Assembly (NCBI GenBank): GCA_028871475.1
Contig: JAGWMZ010000015.1
Span: forward strand, 1-64,000
Reading direction: 5' to 3'
Length of the DNA stretch: 64,000 nt
DNA from: Sphingomonadales bacterium
Lineage (GTDB): Bacteria; Pseudomonadota; Alphaproteobacteria; Sphingomonadales; Sphingomonadaceae
The notes below the pieces were generated by a model that saw nothing but the letters and a program-made list of their open reading frames with translations, was not told the origin of the DNA and searched no databases. Below, in pieces: positions 28,270 through 37,270 of the stretch. The position numbers and the translations under genes are program-made. Numbering within the stretch: the stretch's first letter is position 1; each line of letters opens with the position of its first letter.

Positions 28270-29507
28270 TCGGCACGCGCCAACCGGGCCGCCTGTCACT
28301 GCTGGCCGCCGCCATGGTCATCGCCCGTCGCGATTTCGTCGCCATTCTGTGGAGCCGCAGCTTCATCTTCTTCCTGCTGGGGCCGCTGTTCCCCCTGGTG
28401 GTGGGCGCCATGGCGGGCAGCATCGGCAGCCGCGTGGAAACCAGCACCGATGCGCCGCAACTGGGCATCGCCATGGAAGGCCCCGCGCTCGACGCCATGC
28501 TGACCGCGCAGGCGGCGCTGGGGCCGCGCATCGATGGCGCCCTGCCCGATCTTGCCATCGTCCGACGTCTGAAACCGGGTGAAAAAACCGATCCGGCCGC
28601 TCTGCTGCGGGCCACCCCCGAACGCAATCTGGCCGCAATCGTCTCGGGCACGCTGACCCATCCCATCCTGACCGGCCCGCGCGACCGCATCGCGCAATGG
28701 CAGGGGCCCGTCAGCCTGATGGCCGCCCATGCGCAAGGGCTGGGGCCCAGTCATTTCCCCGATGTGGCGCTCAGCGCAACCATCACCAGCCATGCCGCCA
28801 CCACCCACAGCCGCCTGCGCACGGCGCAGGGCGGGCAGACGCTGCTCTTTCTGCTGACCATGCTGCTGGCCGGCATGGTGCTGTCCAATCTGGTGGAGGA
28901 AAAGGGCAACAAGATCATCGAGGTGCTGGCCGCCGCCATTCCCATGGATGCGGTGTTTCTGGGCAAGCTGTTTGCCATGCTGGGGGTGAGCATGGTGGGT
29001 ATCGCGGTCTGGGGGGCAACCGGCCTGCTCTTCAACCTGCTGGGCGGGTTGAACCTGCATGGCCTGCCGCCGCCGGCAGTGGGCTGGCCGCTCTTCGTGG
29101 CTCTGGGCGTGTGCTATTTCTCGATGGCCTATCTGCTGCTGGGCAGCCTGTTCCTCGCCGTGGGCTCGATGGCCAGCACGGTGCGCGAAGTGCAGACCCT
29201 CTCCATGCCGGTCACCATGGCCCAGTTGATGGTCTTCTTCTTCGCCTCTTATGCGCTGGCCCGGCAGGGCACGCCCGTCGAATGGGCGGCCATGGCGTTT
29301 CCGCTCTCCTCCCCCTTTGCCATGCTGGCGCGGGCGGCCATGCATGCGCCGCTCTGGCCGCATCTGGCGGCGCTGGGATGGCAGACCATGTGGGTGTTTC
29401 TCTTCGTGCGCGGCGGCGCCCATGTCTTCCGCCGCCGCGTGATGCAGAGCGGGCCGCAGGGCGTCAAACGCAGGCGCAGCCTGATCGACATCTGGCGCCA
29501 GCGATAA
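28266..29507 (+). CDS. ABC-2 type transporter permease (NatB-like)
   Basis: A 413-residue inner-membrane protein. It has an N-terminal helix (SFIFFLLGPLFPLVVGAMA), a large extracytoplasmic domain and a cluster of C-terminal helices that begins QTLLFLLTMLLAGMVLSNL. VEEKGNKIIEVLAAAIP is the diagnostic motif of this family. It partners the ATPase encoded upstream, with a 4-nt overlap. The exported substrate is unknown. MsrB follows after about 75 bp and may be separate. Confidence 0.87.
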   Translation: MIGTRQPGRLSLLAAAMVIARRDFVAILWSRSFIFFLLGPLFPLVVGAMAGSIGSRVETSTDAPQLGIAMEGPALDAMLTAQAALGPRIDGALPDLAIVRRLKPGEKTDPAALLRATPERNLAAIVSGTLTHPILTGPRDRIAQWQGPVSLMAAHAQGLGPSHFPDVALSATITSHAATTHSRLRTAQGGQTLLFLLTMLLAGMVLSNLVEEKGNKIIEVLAAAIPMDAVFLGKLFAMLGVSMVGIAVWGATGLLFNLLGGLNLHGLPPPAVGWPLFVALGVCYFSMAYLLLGSLFLAVGSMASTVREVQTLSMPVTMAQLMVFFFASYALARQGTPVEWAAMAFPLSSPFAMLARAAMHAPLWPHLAALGWQTMWVFLFVRGGAHVFRRRVMQSGPQGVKRRRSLIDIWRQR

Positions 29508-29581
29508 AGGAGCGAGAATTCTTCGCGGCGCGCGTAACCTTGGCCCGCTGAGGAGCGTATAGAAGGGAAAGGAGAGCGACG

Positions 29582-30097
29582 ATGCAGGATCTTTCCCTCA
29601 CGCGCGGTTTCGCTTCGCGGCGACGCATTCTGGGTTTGATGGTGGCGGGCGGTTCCGCCGTCGCCATGGGCTGGCAGCTGTGGCCGGCACCGGCGCGGGC
29701 GGCGCAGGTCTTCCCCGTCCATTTCACCGATGCCGAATGGAAACAGCGCCTGACACCCCAGCAATATGCCGTGCTGCGCCGCCAGAGCACCGAATATCCC
29801 TATACCTCGCCGCTCAACAAGGAACACCGCAAGGGCACCTTCCTGTGCGCGGCCGACGGGCACCCGCTGTTCTCCTCGACCACCAAATTCGACAGTGGCA
29901 CCGGCTGGCCCAGCTTCTGGAAGCCTCTGCCCGGCGCGGTGCTGTCAGGCAGCGACCGCGACCTTGGCTATGAGCGTACCGAGATCCATTGCGCCATGTG
30001 CGGTGGCCATCTGGGCCATGTGTTCAACGATGGCCCGCCGCCGACCGGGCTGCGTTATTGCATGAACGGCGTGGCGATGCGGTTCCAGCCCGCCTAA
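29582..30097 (+). CDS. msrB: Periplasmic peptide-methionine (R)-S-oxide reductase
   Basis: MsrB repairs oxidised methionine (R form) in proteins. The 171-residue product begins with a twin-arginine signal (SRRRILGLMVAGG, cleavage near ARA at about 40), so it should act in the periplasm. The domain has GTGWPSFWKP, HCAMCGGHLGHVF and the catalytic Cys in RYCMNG. The first zinc CxxC is degenerate (CAAD) while the second (CAMC) is intact. MsrB proteins without zinc pairs exist, but half a site is unusual. GGAGAG lies upstream. The stop overlaps the convergent membrane protein gene by 4 nt. Confidence 0.9.
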   Translation: MQDLSLTRGFASRRRILGLMVAGGSAVAMGWQLWPAPARAAQVFPVHFTDAEWKQRLTPQQYAVLRRQSTEYPYTSPLNKEHRKGTFLCAADGHPLFSSTTKFDSGTGWPSFWKPLPGAVLSGSDRDLGYERTEIHCAMCGGHLGHVFNDGPPPTGLRYCMNGVAMRFQPA

Positions 30098-31965
30098 CCC
30101 ACCACGCGCCACGCCCTCAGGCGCGGGTCGGTCTGGCCGGGGACAGGTTGCAGCCAGGCTGGCACATGCCCGGCCAGCAATTGCGCGGCCAATCCCTGCG
30201 GCGCGATGCGGCGGTAGGAGACACTCTCGGCCGTCCGGGGGCAGAGCGCGATATAGGTCACCTTTTCCGCGCGCACCACGGCGTGGGACTGATCCGGCGC
30301 CAGGGTAAAGGCGCGCAGCGTGGCATCCATGGCGCGCGCACCGCGATGGTGGCCGCTGGCCAGCGCCGTGTGATGAGTGGCCAGCAAAAGCTCGGGCGCA
30401 ATGTCCAGACCGGAGAGGATGAGGCCCTGAGGCTGCCTGCCCAGCACACGGGCGCTCTGGTCGAGATGGCAGGTCCAGACGCGCTCGGCATCGTCACCCA
30501 TGCCGCCCGCCATATCCACGCCGGGCACCGGTTCCTCGCCATGGCCAGACCCCTTGGCCATGCCATGGGGGACCAGATGATCGTAGAGGGTGAAAGGGGC
30601 GCTGGGCTCGACCATCAGCACCAGGACCATGAACCAGCCCAGCCGCGGCAGCGGCGTGCTTTGCCGGGCCCGTTCGAGCAGCAACAGCACCAGCCAGGCC
30701 AGCGGCAGGGCGGTCAACGCATCCGCGACCGCCGCCGCCCGCGCCACCATCAGCGCCACGAGAAAGGCCCCGCCCAGCACCAGCGCATAGTCGCGCCAGA
30801 ACAGACGGGCCGCCCCGCGCGCCGACATCATCAGCCGCAGCAAGGCCATGAGGGCAAACAGCGGGGGAAGAACGATTTGCAAGGCCCATAGCGGCGACTG
30901 GCGCCAGATGGGCAGGCCTTCGGGAACCTGATCATACCAGATATGGCGCACCAGCGGCGTCAGCATGTTAAACGCCCCCGCCCGGCATTGCGGCGCCATG
31001 CCAAGGTAAAGCCCGCCCGCCACCGCGCCCAGCACGGCCATCACCGCCAGCCGCGCCCACCACGGCCAGCGGCGCGCCGGCGCGGCGGTCAACACCGTGC
31101 CCAGCGCCGCCGCGCCCAGCACGGCAAGCTGCACCGGCGACATCTGGTCACAATGGTCCGCCAGATCGCCAAAGCCGCGAAACAGGCCGAACAGCACCAG
31201 GGACCCCCCGGCCAGAGACGCCATGTAATAGGCCAGCGACAGGCGCCCCTCCTCATCGCGCAGCCAGCGCAAGGAGGCGACCGCAGCCAACACGGCCGCC
31301 AGCGGCAGGCCCTCGACGCTGATGTCCAGACTGGCCGCCATGGCCAGTCCCGCCACCGATGCGCCCAACGCCACCCGCCGGGCCAGCAGCCCGCTCAGCG
31401 CCAGCACCGCGCAGGCCACCTGCCAGCCGTGATGGTCGATGCGCATGGGCAGAACCTGCGTCACAAAGGGCGCGGTCATCATCAGCATCAGGCAGGTCAT
31501 GGTGGTTGCCCGCGCGCCCAGCATACGCCAGGCAAGCCGCGCCATCAGGGCCATGATGACCCCCAGGGTGATCATCGGCACCACCACCCGCGCGGCCAGC
31601 TCCGCCCCCGCCACGCCCAGCAAGGGGCGCAGCGCCAGCATCACCCCCGCCAGCGGCAGATCGACCAGCCGCGACCAATGCATCACCACCCCGCCATGGA
31701 ACGGGTCAAGGCGATGCTGGGTGACATCATACCAGCCCTGCCCCGCCAGCCAGTCGCGCACTTGCTGCAGGCGCAGGGCATCGTCCGGGTCAAGGAAACA
31801 ATGCTCGAGAATGCTCTGCGCATTGGTCAGCAGCAGCAACGCGACCACCAGCAGGAAGGCGGGCACCAGTCGTTTCAGGAAAGGGGAGAGGTGGCCAGTG
31901 ACAGGACGTCCCCTGTCACTGGCCCTGTTACTGGCCATGTCGCCGCGAGGCTGGTTCAGCGGCAT
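30094..31965 (-). CDS. GT-C-like polytopic membrane protein (STT3/oligosaccharyltransferase-like)
   Basis: A 623-residue protein with about 11-13 hydrophobic helices. The first external loop reads LDPDDALRLQQVRDWLAGQG, followed by HWSRLVDLPLA and RIDHHGWQ. Paired acidic residues in that loop match the GT-C fold seen in STT3/PglB and related lipid-linked-sugar transferases. It is probably a membrane glycosyltransferase using a polyprenyl-linked donor, but donor and acceptor are unknown. It is the last gene of a minus-strand unit after the FAD oxidoreductase and GtrA, overlapping GtrA by 10 nt. Confidence 0.7.
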   Translation of the reverse strand: MPLNQPRGDMASNRASDRGRPVTGHLSPFLKRLVPAFLLVVALLLLTNAQSILEHCFLDPDDALRLQQVRDWLAGQGWYDVTQHRLDPFHGGVVMHWSRLVDLPLAGVMLALRPLLGVAGAELAARVVVPMITLGVIMALMARLAWRMLGARATTMTCLMLMMTAPFVTQVLPMRIDHHGWQVACAVLALSGLLARRVALGASVAGLAMAASLDISVEGLPLAAVLAAVASLRWLRDEEGRLSLAYYMASLAGGSLVLFGLFRGFGDLADHCDQMSPVQLAVLGAAALGTVLTAAPARRWPWWARLAVMAVLGAVAGGLYLGMAPQCRAGAFNMLTPLVRHIWYDQVPEGLPIWRQSPLWALQIVLPPLFALMALLRLMMSARGAARLFWRDYALVLGGAFLVALMVARAAAVADALTALPLAWLVLLLLERARQSTPLPRLGWFMVLVLMVEPSAPFTLYDHLVPHGMAKGSGHGEEPVPGVDMAGGMGDDAERVWTCHLDQSARVLGRQPQGLILSGLDIAPELLLATHHTALASGHHRGARAMDATLRAFTLAPDQSHAVVRAEKVTYIALCPRTAESVSYRRIAPQGLAAQLLAGHVPAWLQPVPGQTDPRLRAWRVVG

Positions 31966-32369
31966 GAGCTTGGCTCAATCCGGCGCGGCGCGAAGACAAG
32001 GCGATGGCGCACCGCATAGGTCGCCATGAAGGAGGCCGCCACAGCGATCAGCTTGGCGAGGCGCGGATCGAGCCCGGACCCCGAGCCTGCGGCGACGACC
32101 AGCGCCGTCACGCCCAGCCCCAGCAAGGCGGAGACCAGGAACAGCGCTTGCTGACGCAGCCGGTCCGCGCCGGCCTGCGCGAGGCTCCGGGCAAAGACGG
32201 CGCGGCTGGAGAGAAACCAGTGCACCGCAATGCCGAGCGCATAGGACAAGGCCGAGGCCGGCGTCGCGACCAGCCCCAGATACAGCAACGCCAGATAGCA
32301 GCCCAGATCAGCGCTCAGCGCCACCAGGCTGGCCACCAGATAGCGCGGAAAAATGTGGCGGGTCGGCAT
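31956..32369 (-). CDS. GtrA family membrane protein
   Basis: A 137-residue protein with four membrane helices (YLVASLVALSADLGCYLALLY, ALSYALGIAVHWFLSSRAVF, ALFLVSALLGLGVTALVVAA, LAKLIAVAASFMATYAVRH). It matches GtrA, a family linked to moving polyprenyl-phosphate-sugars across the inner membrane. It lies 14 bp after the FAD oxidoreductase and overlaps the GT-C gene, so the three are co-transcribed. A flippase role for the GT-C donor is inference. Confidence 0.85.
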   Translation of the reverse strand: MPTRHIFPRYLVASLVALSADLGCYLALLYLGLVATPASALSYALGIAVHWFLSSRAVFARSLAQAGADRLRQQALFLVSALLGLGVTALVVAAGSGSGLDPRLAKLIAVAASFMATYAVRHRLVFAPRRIEPSSCR

Positions 32370-32383
32370 GGGGCGATCGGTGC

Positions 32384-33964
32384 TCAGGCCGCGCGGTGGC
32401 GAGGCGTTGCGGCGCTCACACGTGACGGCACATTGCGCATGGAGCCAAGCGCGGCGGCCTGATCGGACGAGACAGGCCGCGTGTCGGGCAGGCGCTTGTC
32501 GTCGCCCTCGTCGCCCGCCTCGTGATATTCGGCATCCTCATTCACGCACCAGATGTCATAGCGGCGATAACCGGCCTCGATGTTCTCCACCGTCAGCATG
32601 GCGGTCATCATCGCATGGTCCTGATTGTTGTAACGGTGCATGCCATTGCGACCCACCAGATGCAGCGTGGGGAAGCGCGCTTCCAGATCCGCGCGCATCT
32701 GTGCCACATTGGCCGCATAGGTTTCGTCGTAAACCGGATAGGCCTTTTCCTGGCGCACCACCGCGCCGCCGACCACCTGCTCGGGGCGCACCAGCCCCAG
32801 CACCTGCATCTCGCGCGTGGCCAGAGCGATCAAGTCCTCGTCACTCATCGACCAGAGGCCGTCGCCCTCGAAGCAGAAATATTCCAGCCCTACGCAAGCG
32901 ACATCGGCATCGGGCACCATTTCGGGCGACCAGCTGCGAAAGTTCTGGATGCGCCCCACCTTCACCTTGGAATCGTGAATGTAGATCCAGTTGTCGGGGA
33001 ACAGATCATCGCTGCGGATTTTCAGCGCAACGGTCAGGAAGTCGCGATATTTCAGCTCCATCGCCTGCGGCAGGCTGACCGGCAGCGGATGAATGCGGCT
33101 GGCCAGTTCGCGCATGGGGGCGCTGGAGATGACATGGGTGGCCTCGATCACCACCTCGCCCCGCGCATGGCTGGCGGTGACGCGCCAGTCACCTGCCGCG
33201 TCTTGCGAAAGCTGTTTCAGGCTGTGGCCCATCAGGATCTCGCCATGACCGGTGGCGACGATTTTGCACGCAGCCTCTTCCCACATCATGCCCGGGCCAA
33301 GGCGCGGATAGCGAAAGCTTTCCAGCAGCGTCTTGGTGGCCATGCCGTCATTGGGCTTGCGATTCAGGCCCAGGCTGCGCTTCAGCCCATCGAGCACCGC
33401 CTTGCCCAGTGACAGGCCCTTGATCCGCTGGGCCGCCCAGTCCGCGCTCATCTCGTTGCAGGGCATGCCCCAGACCTTCTCGGTGTAGGTCTTGAAGAAG
33501 ATCGAATAGAGCTTCTGCCCAAACTGGTTCACCGTCCAGTCCTCGAAGGAGCGCACACTCTTGCGCGGGAAGATCTGCGCCATGGCGAAGCTGGCCATGC
33601 ACAGGGCGGAGCGCCACAGACCCAGATTGCGCAGCGCCTCAAAGGCGCGCAGCGGATAGGAGTAGAAGCGGCCCTCGTAATAGATACGGCTCATGCGCGG
33701 GCGCTGGATGAAATCATCCGGCAGGATCTCGTTCCAGAGATCGACCACCGCCTGCGATTTGGAAAAGAACCGGTGCCCGCCAATGTCGAAGCGGTAGCCC
33801 TCATGCTCGACCGTGCGCGAAATGCCGCCGACATAGCGCTCGTCCTTTTCGAGGATGGCGACGCTGTAGCCGGCTTTGGTCAATAGATAGCCGGCGGTAA
33901 GGCCAGCCGGCCCCGCGCCGATGATCGCGACATCCACCGCCTTGCCCTGTTGATGCGCGCTCAT
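32384..33964 (-). CDS. FAD-dependent oxidoreductase (amine oxidase/UDP-galactopyranose mutase-like)
   Basis: A 526-residue flavoprotein with an N-terminal dinucleotide fold ([17 protein letters not shown], about 11-27). [31 protein letters not shown] follows, the pattern of protoporphyrinogen-oxidase/UGM-like enzymes, and the C-terminal part contains [13 protein letters not shown]. Such proteins sit in many polysaccharide loci and may rearrange or oxidise a sugar. The substrate is unknown. It is the first gene of the unit leading to GtrA and the GT-C protein, and diverges from a second GT-C gene across about 200 bp. Confidence 0.8.
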   Translation of the reverse strand: MSAHQQGKAVDVAIIGAGPAGLTAGYLLTKAGYSVAILEKDERYVGGISRTVEHEGYRFDIGGHRFFSKSQAVVDLWNEILPDDFIQRPRMSRIYYEGRFYSYPLRAFEALRNLGLWRSALCMASFAMAQIFPRKSVRSFEDWTVNQFGQKLYSIFFKTYTEKVWGMPCNEMSADWAAQRIKGLSLGKAVLDGLKRSLGLNRKPNDGMATKTLLESFRYPRLGPGMMWEEAACKIVATGHGEILMGHSLKQLSQDAAGDWRVTASHARGEVVIEATHVISSAPMRELASRIHPLPVSLPQAMELKYRDFLTVALKIRSDDLFPDNWIYIHDSKVKVGRIQNFRSWSPEMVPDADVACVGLEYFCFEGDGLWSMSDEDLIALATREMQVLGLVRPEQVVGGAVVRQEKAYPVYDETYAANVAQMRADLEARFPTLHLVGRNGMHRYNNQDHAMMTAMLTVENIEAGYRRYDIWCVNEDAEYHEAGDEGDDKRLPDTRPVSSDQAAALGSMRNVPSRVSAATPRHRAA

Positions 33965-34035
33965 GCCATACCCCTTGAGACCGGGCGATTCCCCATGAAA
34001 ATCCCTGTCTCGGGGTGAAGGAAAATGGCTAAAGT

Positions 34036-34047
34036 ATCGTTAACGAT
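34036..34047. promoter_or_regulatory. Perfect palindrome in a divergent promoter region
   Basis: ATCGTTAACGAT is a perfect 12-bp palindrome, centred between the divergent FAD oxidoreductase and GT-C genes. It could be an operator, though short palindromes also arise by chance. Confidence 0.3.
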
Positions 34048-34160
34048 CTGGGCAGAACCCTGCCCGGCGCGCCCGTTCGCGCCGTTCCGTGCAACGCGCC
34101 CTGCCACCACCGTGCCGCTGCCTGCTGGCCAACCCCGAATTTGCCTCTAGAAAGAGCGCG

Positions 34161-35906
34161 ATGACGCCCCCCGCCACCCTGCTGCCGCGCCAGACGCTGC
34201 TCTCCTGCCTTGGCTGGGGCATGGCGGTGGCGCTGTGCTGGTGGCTGGCCCAACCGCTGTCGCAAGAGGGCGGGCAGGGTCTTGTCGGCTTTTACGTCCA
34301 TCATCAGGACAACCTCCTGCTCGCCATGGGGATGGCGGGCATGGTCGCATCGGTGCTGGCCGCGCTCGTCCTTTCGTGGCGCCGGCCATGGACGCTCAGC
34401 CCGCGCACGGCGCTCGTGCTGGCACTGGCGATGATCGCTGTGGCGGCGATGGGGCGCCGCTGGCTGCTCATGGACTATGATCTGTCGCGCGATGAGCAGA
34501 TGGCCAGCTTCGACAGCTGGATCTATGCCCATGGCGCGCTGGCCTGGCCCATTCCGCCCGAATGGCGCCACGATGCGCCCATGCTCAACCTGCTCTTCAT
34601 GCTGCCGGTGGGCCATCCGGTCGCCTGGGTGTCGAGCTATCTGCCCGGCCATACCGGCCTGCGCGCGCTGGTGGGCCTGATGACGCCCGCATGGCTGGGT
34701 GGCGCGGGTTTGACCAGCCCGCTGATGCTGGGCGCCTCGGTCTGGCTGCTCAATGGCATCGCGCGGCGGATGCTGACCCGTGAGGGCACGGTGGTGGCCA
34801 TGCTCATGCTGCTGCTCTCGGGGCAGGGGCTGCTGGCGGGGATGAGCGCCTTTGCCATGCCGGCCCATCTGGCGGTCAACCTGCTGTGGCTGCGGCTGTT
34901 TCTCGCCAATCGGCCGCGCGCGGATGCCGCCGCCATCGCGGTCGGCGTGCTGGGCACCGGGCTGCATCAGCCGCTGTTCCATCCGATGTTCGTGGCCCCC
35001 TGGCTGGTGCTGTTGCTGGTCCGCAGGCAATGGCTTCGCCTCATCACCTATACGCTGGCCTATGGCTGCATCGGCCTGTTCTGGCTGGCCTGGCCGGAGG
35101 TAACGCATCACCTGGTCTGGGGGCCGGGCAGCTATACCAGCGATGTCGGGACCGATTATCTCTCGCGGCTGATCGACATGTTGCGCCAGAATGACCACAA
35201 TCTGCCGATGATGGCGGCCAATCTGCTGCGTTTCGCCACATGGAACCATCTGGCGCTGCTTCCCCTCGTCATCCTTGGCGCACAGGCCGCGCGCCGCGAC
35301 GGAGAGGTTGCGGCGCTGCTGGCGGGGCTGGTGCTGCCGGTGGTGGTGATGGGGCTGATCCTGCCCTATCAGGGCTATGGCTTTGGCTATCGCTATCTCC
35401 ATGGCCTGCTGGGCAATGCCGCGCTGCTGGCCGGCTTTGGCTGGCAAAGGCTGGCCCCATGGCATGACCGGCTGCGCCCGGCACTGGCGGCGGCGAGTAT
35501 GGGCACGCTGGCGATGATGGCCGTGCAGAGCGCGATGACCCATCGGCTCTATGCCACCTTCGCGGCGGAAAGCGCCGCCATCACCGCCTCGGGGGCGGAT
35601 TACACCATTCTTGGCGGCAATGACGGCGCCTTCGCCCTCGATCTCATCCTCAACCGCCCCGACCTGTCGAACCGGCCGCTGCGACTGTCGATCTGGGAGA
35701 TCGACGGTGCCGACGCCCTGGCCGCGCGCCTGTGTCGGCATGGCGACGGAAAGGGGCGTAAAACCATCGCCCTGCCGCTCGACAGCTTTTTCGCGCGCGA
35801 AGACGCCCTGTTCGGCCGCAAGAGCAGCGGCGAAGCCAGCGGGCGATTTGCGGAAACGAAGTCGGCATTCGAGAAGGCAGGGTGCGGGGTGATCACGTTA
35901 CGATAG
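34161..35906 (+). CDS. GT-C-like polytopic membrane protein
   Basis: A 581-residue protein with about 12 hydrophobic segments. An acidic first loop (MDYDLSRDEQMASFDSWIYA) fits the GT-C acidic pair, and the soluble C-terminal tail of ~110 residues ends FEKAGCGVITLR. It resembles other membrane glycosyltransferases of the dolichyl-mannosyltransferase superfamily, but I cannot name its substrate. The start MTPPATLLPR at 34161 has AGAAAGAG upstream. It is single, on the plus strand, inside the glycan locus, and converges on GtrA with a 9-nt overlap. Confidence 0.7.
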   Translation: MTPPATLLPRQTLLSCLGWGMAVALCWWLAQPLSQEGGQGLVGFYVHHQDNLLLAMGMAGMVASVLAALVLSWRRPWTLSPRTALVLALAMIAVAAMGRRWLLMDYDLSRDEQMASFDSWIYAHGALAWPIPPEWRHDAPMLNLLFMLPVGHPVAWVSSYLPGHTGLRALVGLMTPAWLGGAGLTSPLMLGASVWLLNGIARRMLTREGTVVAMLMLLLSGQGLLAGMSAFAMPAHLAVNLLWLRLFLANRPRADAAAIAVGVLGTGLHQPLFHPMFVAPWLVLLLVRRQWLRLITYTLAYGCIGLFWLAWPEVTHHLVWGPGSYTSDVGTDYLSRLIDMLRQNDHNLPMMAANLLRFATWNHLALLPLVILGAQAARRDGEVAALLAGLVLPVVVMGLILPYQGYGFGYRYLHGLLGNAALLAGFGWQRLAPWHDRLRPALAAASMGTLAMMAVQSAMTHRLYATFAAESAAITASGADYTILGGNDGAFALDLILNRPDLSNRPLRLSIWEIDGADALAARLCRHGDGKGRKTIALPLDSFFAREDALFGRKSSGEASGRFAETKSAFEKAGCGVITLR

Positions 35907-36329
35907 GCCGTCATGGGTCCGCCGCCAGGCACGCCAGATAATCGCCACCCTCGCGCTCAGGTAATTATAGGCCACCATCCCAACCGTTGTCACCGGCGCC
36001 GCCAGCCACATCGGCAGCCTCAGCCCCGATTTGAGCCCCACCAGCATCGCCCAGGCCACAGGCACGCCCAGCGCCACCCCCGCCATGAAACGGACATAGG
36101 CCAACCAGCCATGAGGCGCGCGAAACGTATAACGTGCATGCAGCAGATAGCCCGCCGTGCCTCCTACCACCCAGCTCAGCGCCATCAGTGGCGCATAGGT
36201 CAGACCCAGTCGGTCGCCGCCGATCAGCACAATGTTGTTGAGCACGGCCACCATGCCGCCCATGCCCAGATAGCGCACAGGCTCGAAACGTGTGAGGCCC
36301 AGCATACGGCGGCGAAGAACCACGATCAC
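35898..36329 (-). CDS. GtrA family membrane protein
   Basis: A 143-residue GtrA-like protein with four helices (FEPVRYLGMGGMVAVLNNIVL, LMALSWVVGGTAGYLLHARY, VRFMAGVALGVPVAWAMLV, MWLAAPVTTVGMVAYNYLSA). The start is a GTG at 36329, overlapping the upstream glycosyltransferase stop as GTGA and preceded by GGAAGGAT; a longer frame from 36407 would lie inside the glycosyltransferase gene. It is the third gene of a unit with two family 2 glycosyltransferases. Polyprenyl-sugar flipping is inferred. Confidence 0.82.
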   Translation of the reverse strand: MIVVLRRRMLGLTRFEPVRYLGMGGMVAVLNNIVLIGGDRLGLTYAPLMALSWVVGGTAGYLLHARYTFRAPHGWLAYVRFMAGVALGVPVAWAMLVGLKSGLRLPMWLAAPVTTVGMVAYNYLSARVAIIWRAWRRTHDGLS

Positions 36330-37270
36330 ATCCTTCCCGCCAGCCTCAGCCGCAACCTGGCGCCGACCCGGTCCCATAAGCCAGTTTCGCGCAAAAACGC
36401 CCCCCAACCGGCAGGGCCCAGACGGACAAGGCGCAGCGCCGCTTCAACCAGAGATCCCATGTCACCGCGCGATGCCGCCGCCAAAGCGCAATTGACCGCC
36501 ACGGAGGCCGCTGCCCGCGCTTCCACCCCCTTGGGCAGGGGGGCAAGCCGCGGCAGATAGCGGTCGAGCACGCTCTGATGCTGCGCGCGGAAATCAGCGA
36601 GATCACGGCTGCCCGTCATGGTCAGCGATTGGCCATGCAGCCGAAAGGCAGTGGTCGCCTCGCCGCGCACATGCACAGCCCCGACCAGCGCCAGCTTGAG
36701 ATAAAGATCCCAGTCAGCCGTGTACCATAGCCCGTCATCCATGCCGCCCACCGCCATAAAGGCGTCGCGACGGAAAACCGGCGCGGGCACGGCGACCGTA
36801 TTCTGAACAATCAACCGCTGGGCGAGGCTTCGCCCATCATGCCGACCCGGCGCAAAAGGCAGATGCCAGAGGCCAACCTCCTGCCCTTGCGGCCCGACGA
36901 AACGCGATGGCCCCAGTGAGAGAACCACCCCCTCACCCAGATCCTGCACGGCAGCAGCCAGTGCCCCGCCATGGCCAGCCAGCCACAGATCGTCCTGATG
37001 CAGCATCACGCAATGGGCGGCGCGCGCCTCGGCCACGCCGCGGTTGGTCTTGGCGGTCCAGGGGCCCAGCTCTGGCGTTTCGGTCCATACGATGTCCAGT
37101 CGGTCGGCATAGCGCAGCGCGATCTGACGCGCAGCGCCGCCATCATGCCCGGAATCGTAACAGCGAAACTCCATGCCGGGGCTCGCTTCGCCAACCACGC
37201 TAGCCAGGGTCGCATCGAGAAAACCCGCTCCCTTGTGGATCGGCATGATGACGCTAAGCCAATGAGTCAC
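36326..37270 (-). CDS. Family 2 glycosyltransferase
   Basis: A 314-residue GT-A-fold transferase. Its N-terminal domain starts LSVIMPIHKGAGFLDATLASV, with the nucleotide/metal region CVMLHQDDLW in place of a classic DxD. RRDAFMAVGGMDDGLWYTADWDLYLKLAL carries the ED-like catalytic area. The C-terminal ~80 residues are helical. The sugar and acceptor are unknown. It overlaps both neighbours by 4 nt (GT2 upstream, GtrA downstream), so the three are translated together. Confidence 0.85.
   Translation of the reverse strand: MTHWLSVIMPIHKGAGFLDATLASVVGEASPGMEFRCYDSGHDGGAARQIALRYADRLDIVWTETPELGPWTAKTNRGVAEARAAHCVMLHQDDLWLAGHGGALAAAVQDLGEGVVLSLGPSRFVGPQGQEVGLWHLPFAPGRHDGRSLAQRLIVQNTVAVPAPVFRRDAFMAVGGMDDGLWYTADWDLYLKLALVGAVHVRGEATTAFRLHGQSLTMTGSRDLADFRAQHQSVLDRYLPRLAPLPKGVEARAAASVAVNCALAAASRGDMGSLVEAALRLVRLGPAGWGAFLRETGLWDRVGARLRLRLAGRM

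Noticed and set aside
34029..35741. A 570-residue open frame opposite the GT-C gene
   Set aside because: The product is Gln/His/Arg-rich without domains, while the other strand encodes a coherent membrane protein with a ribosome-binding site.
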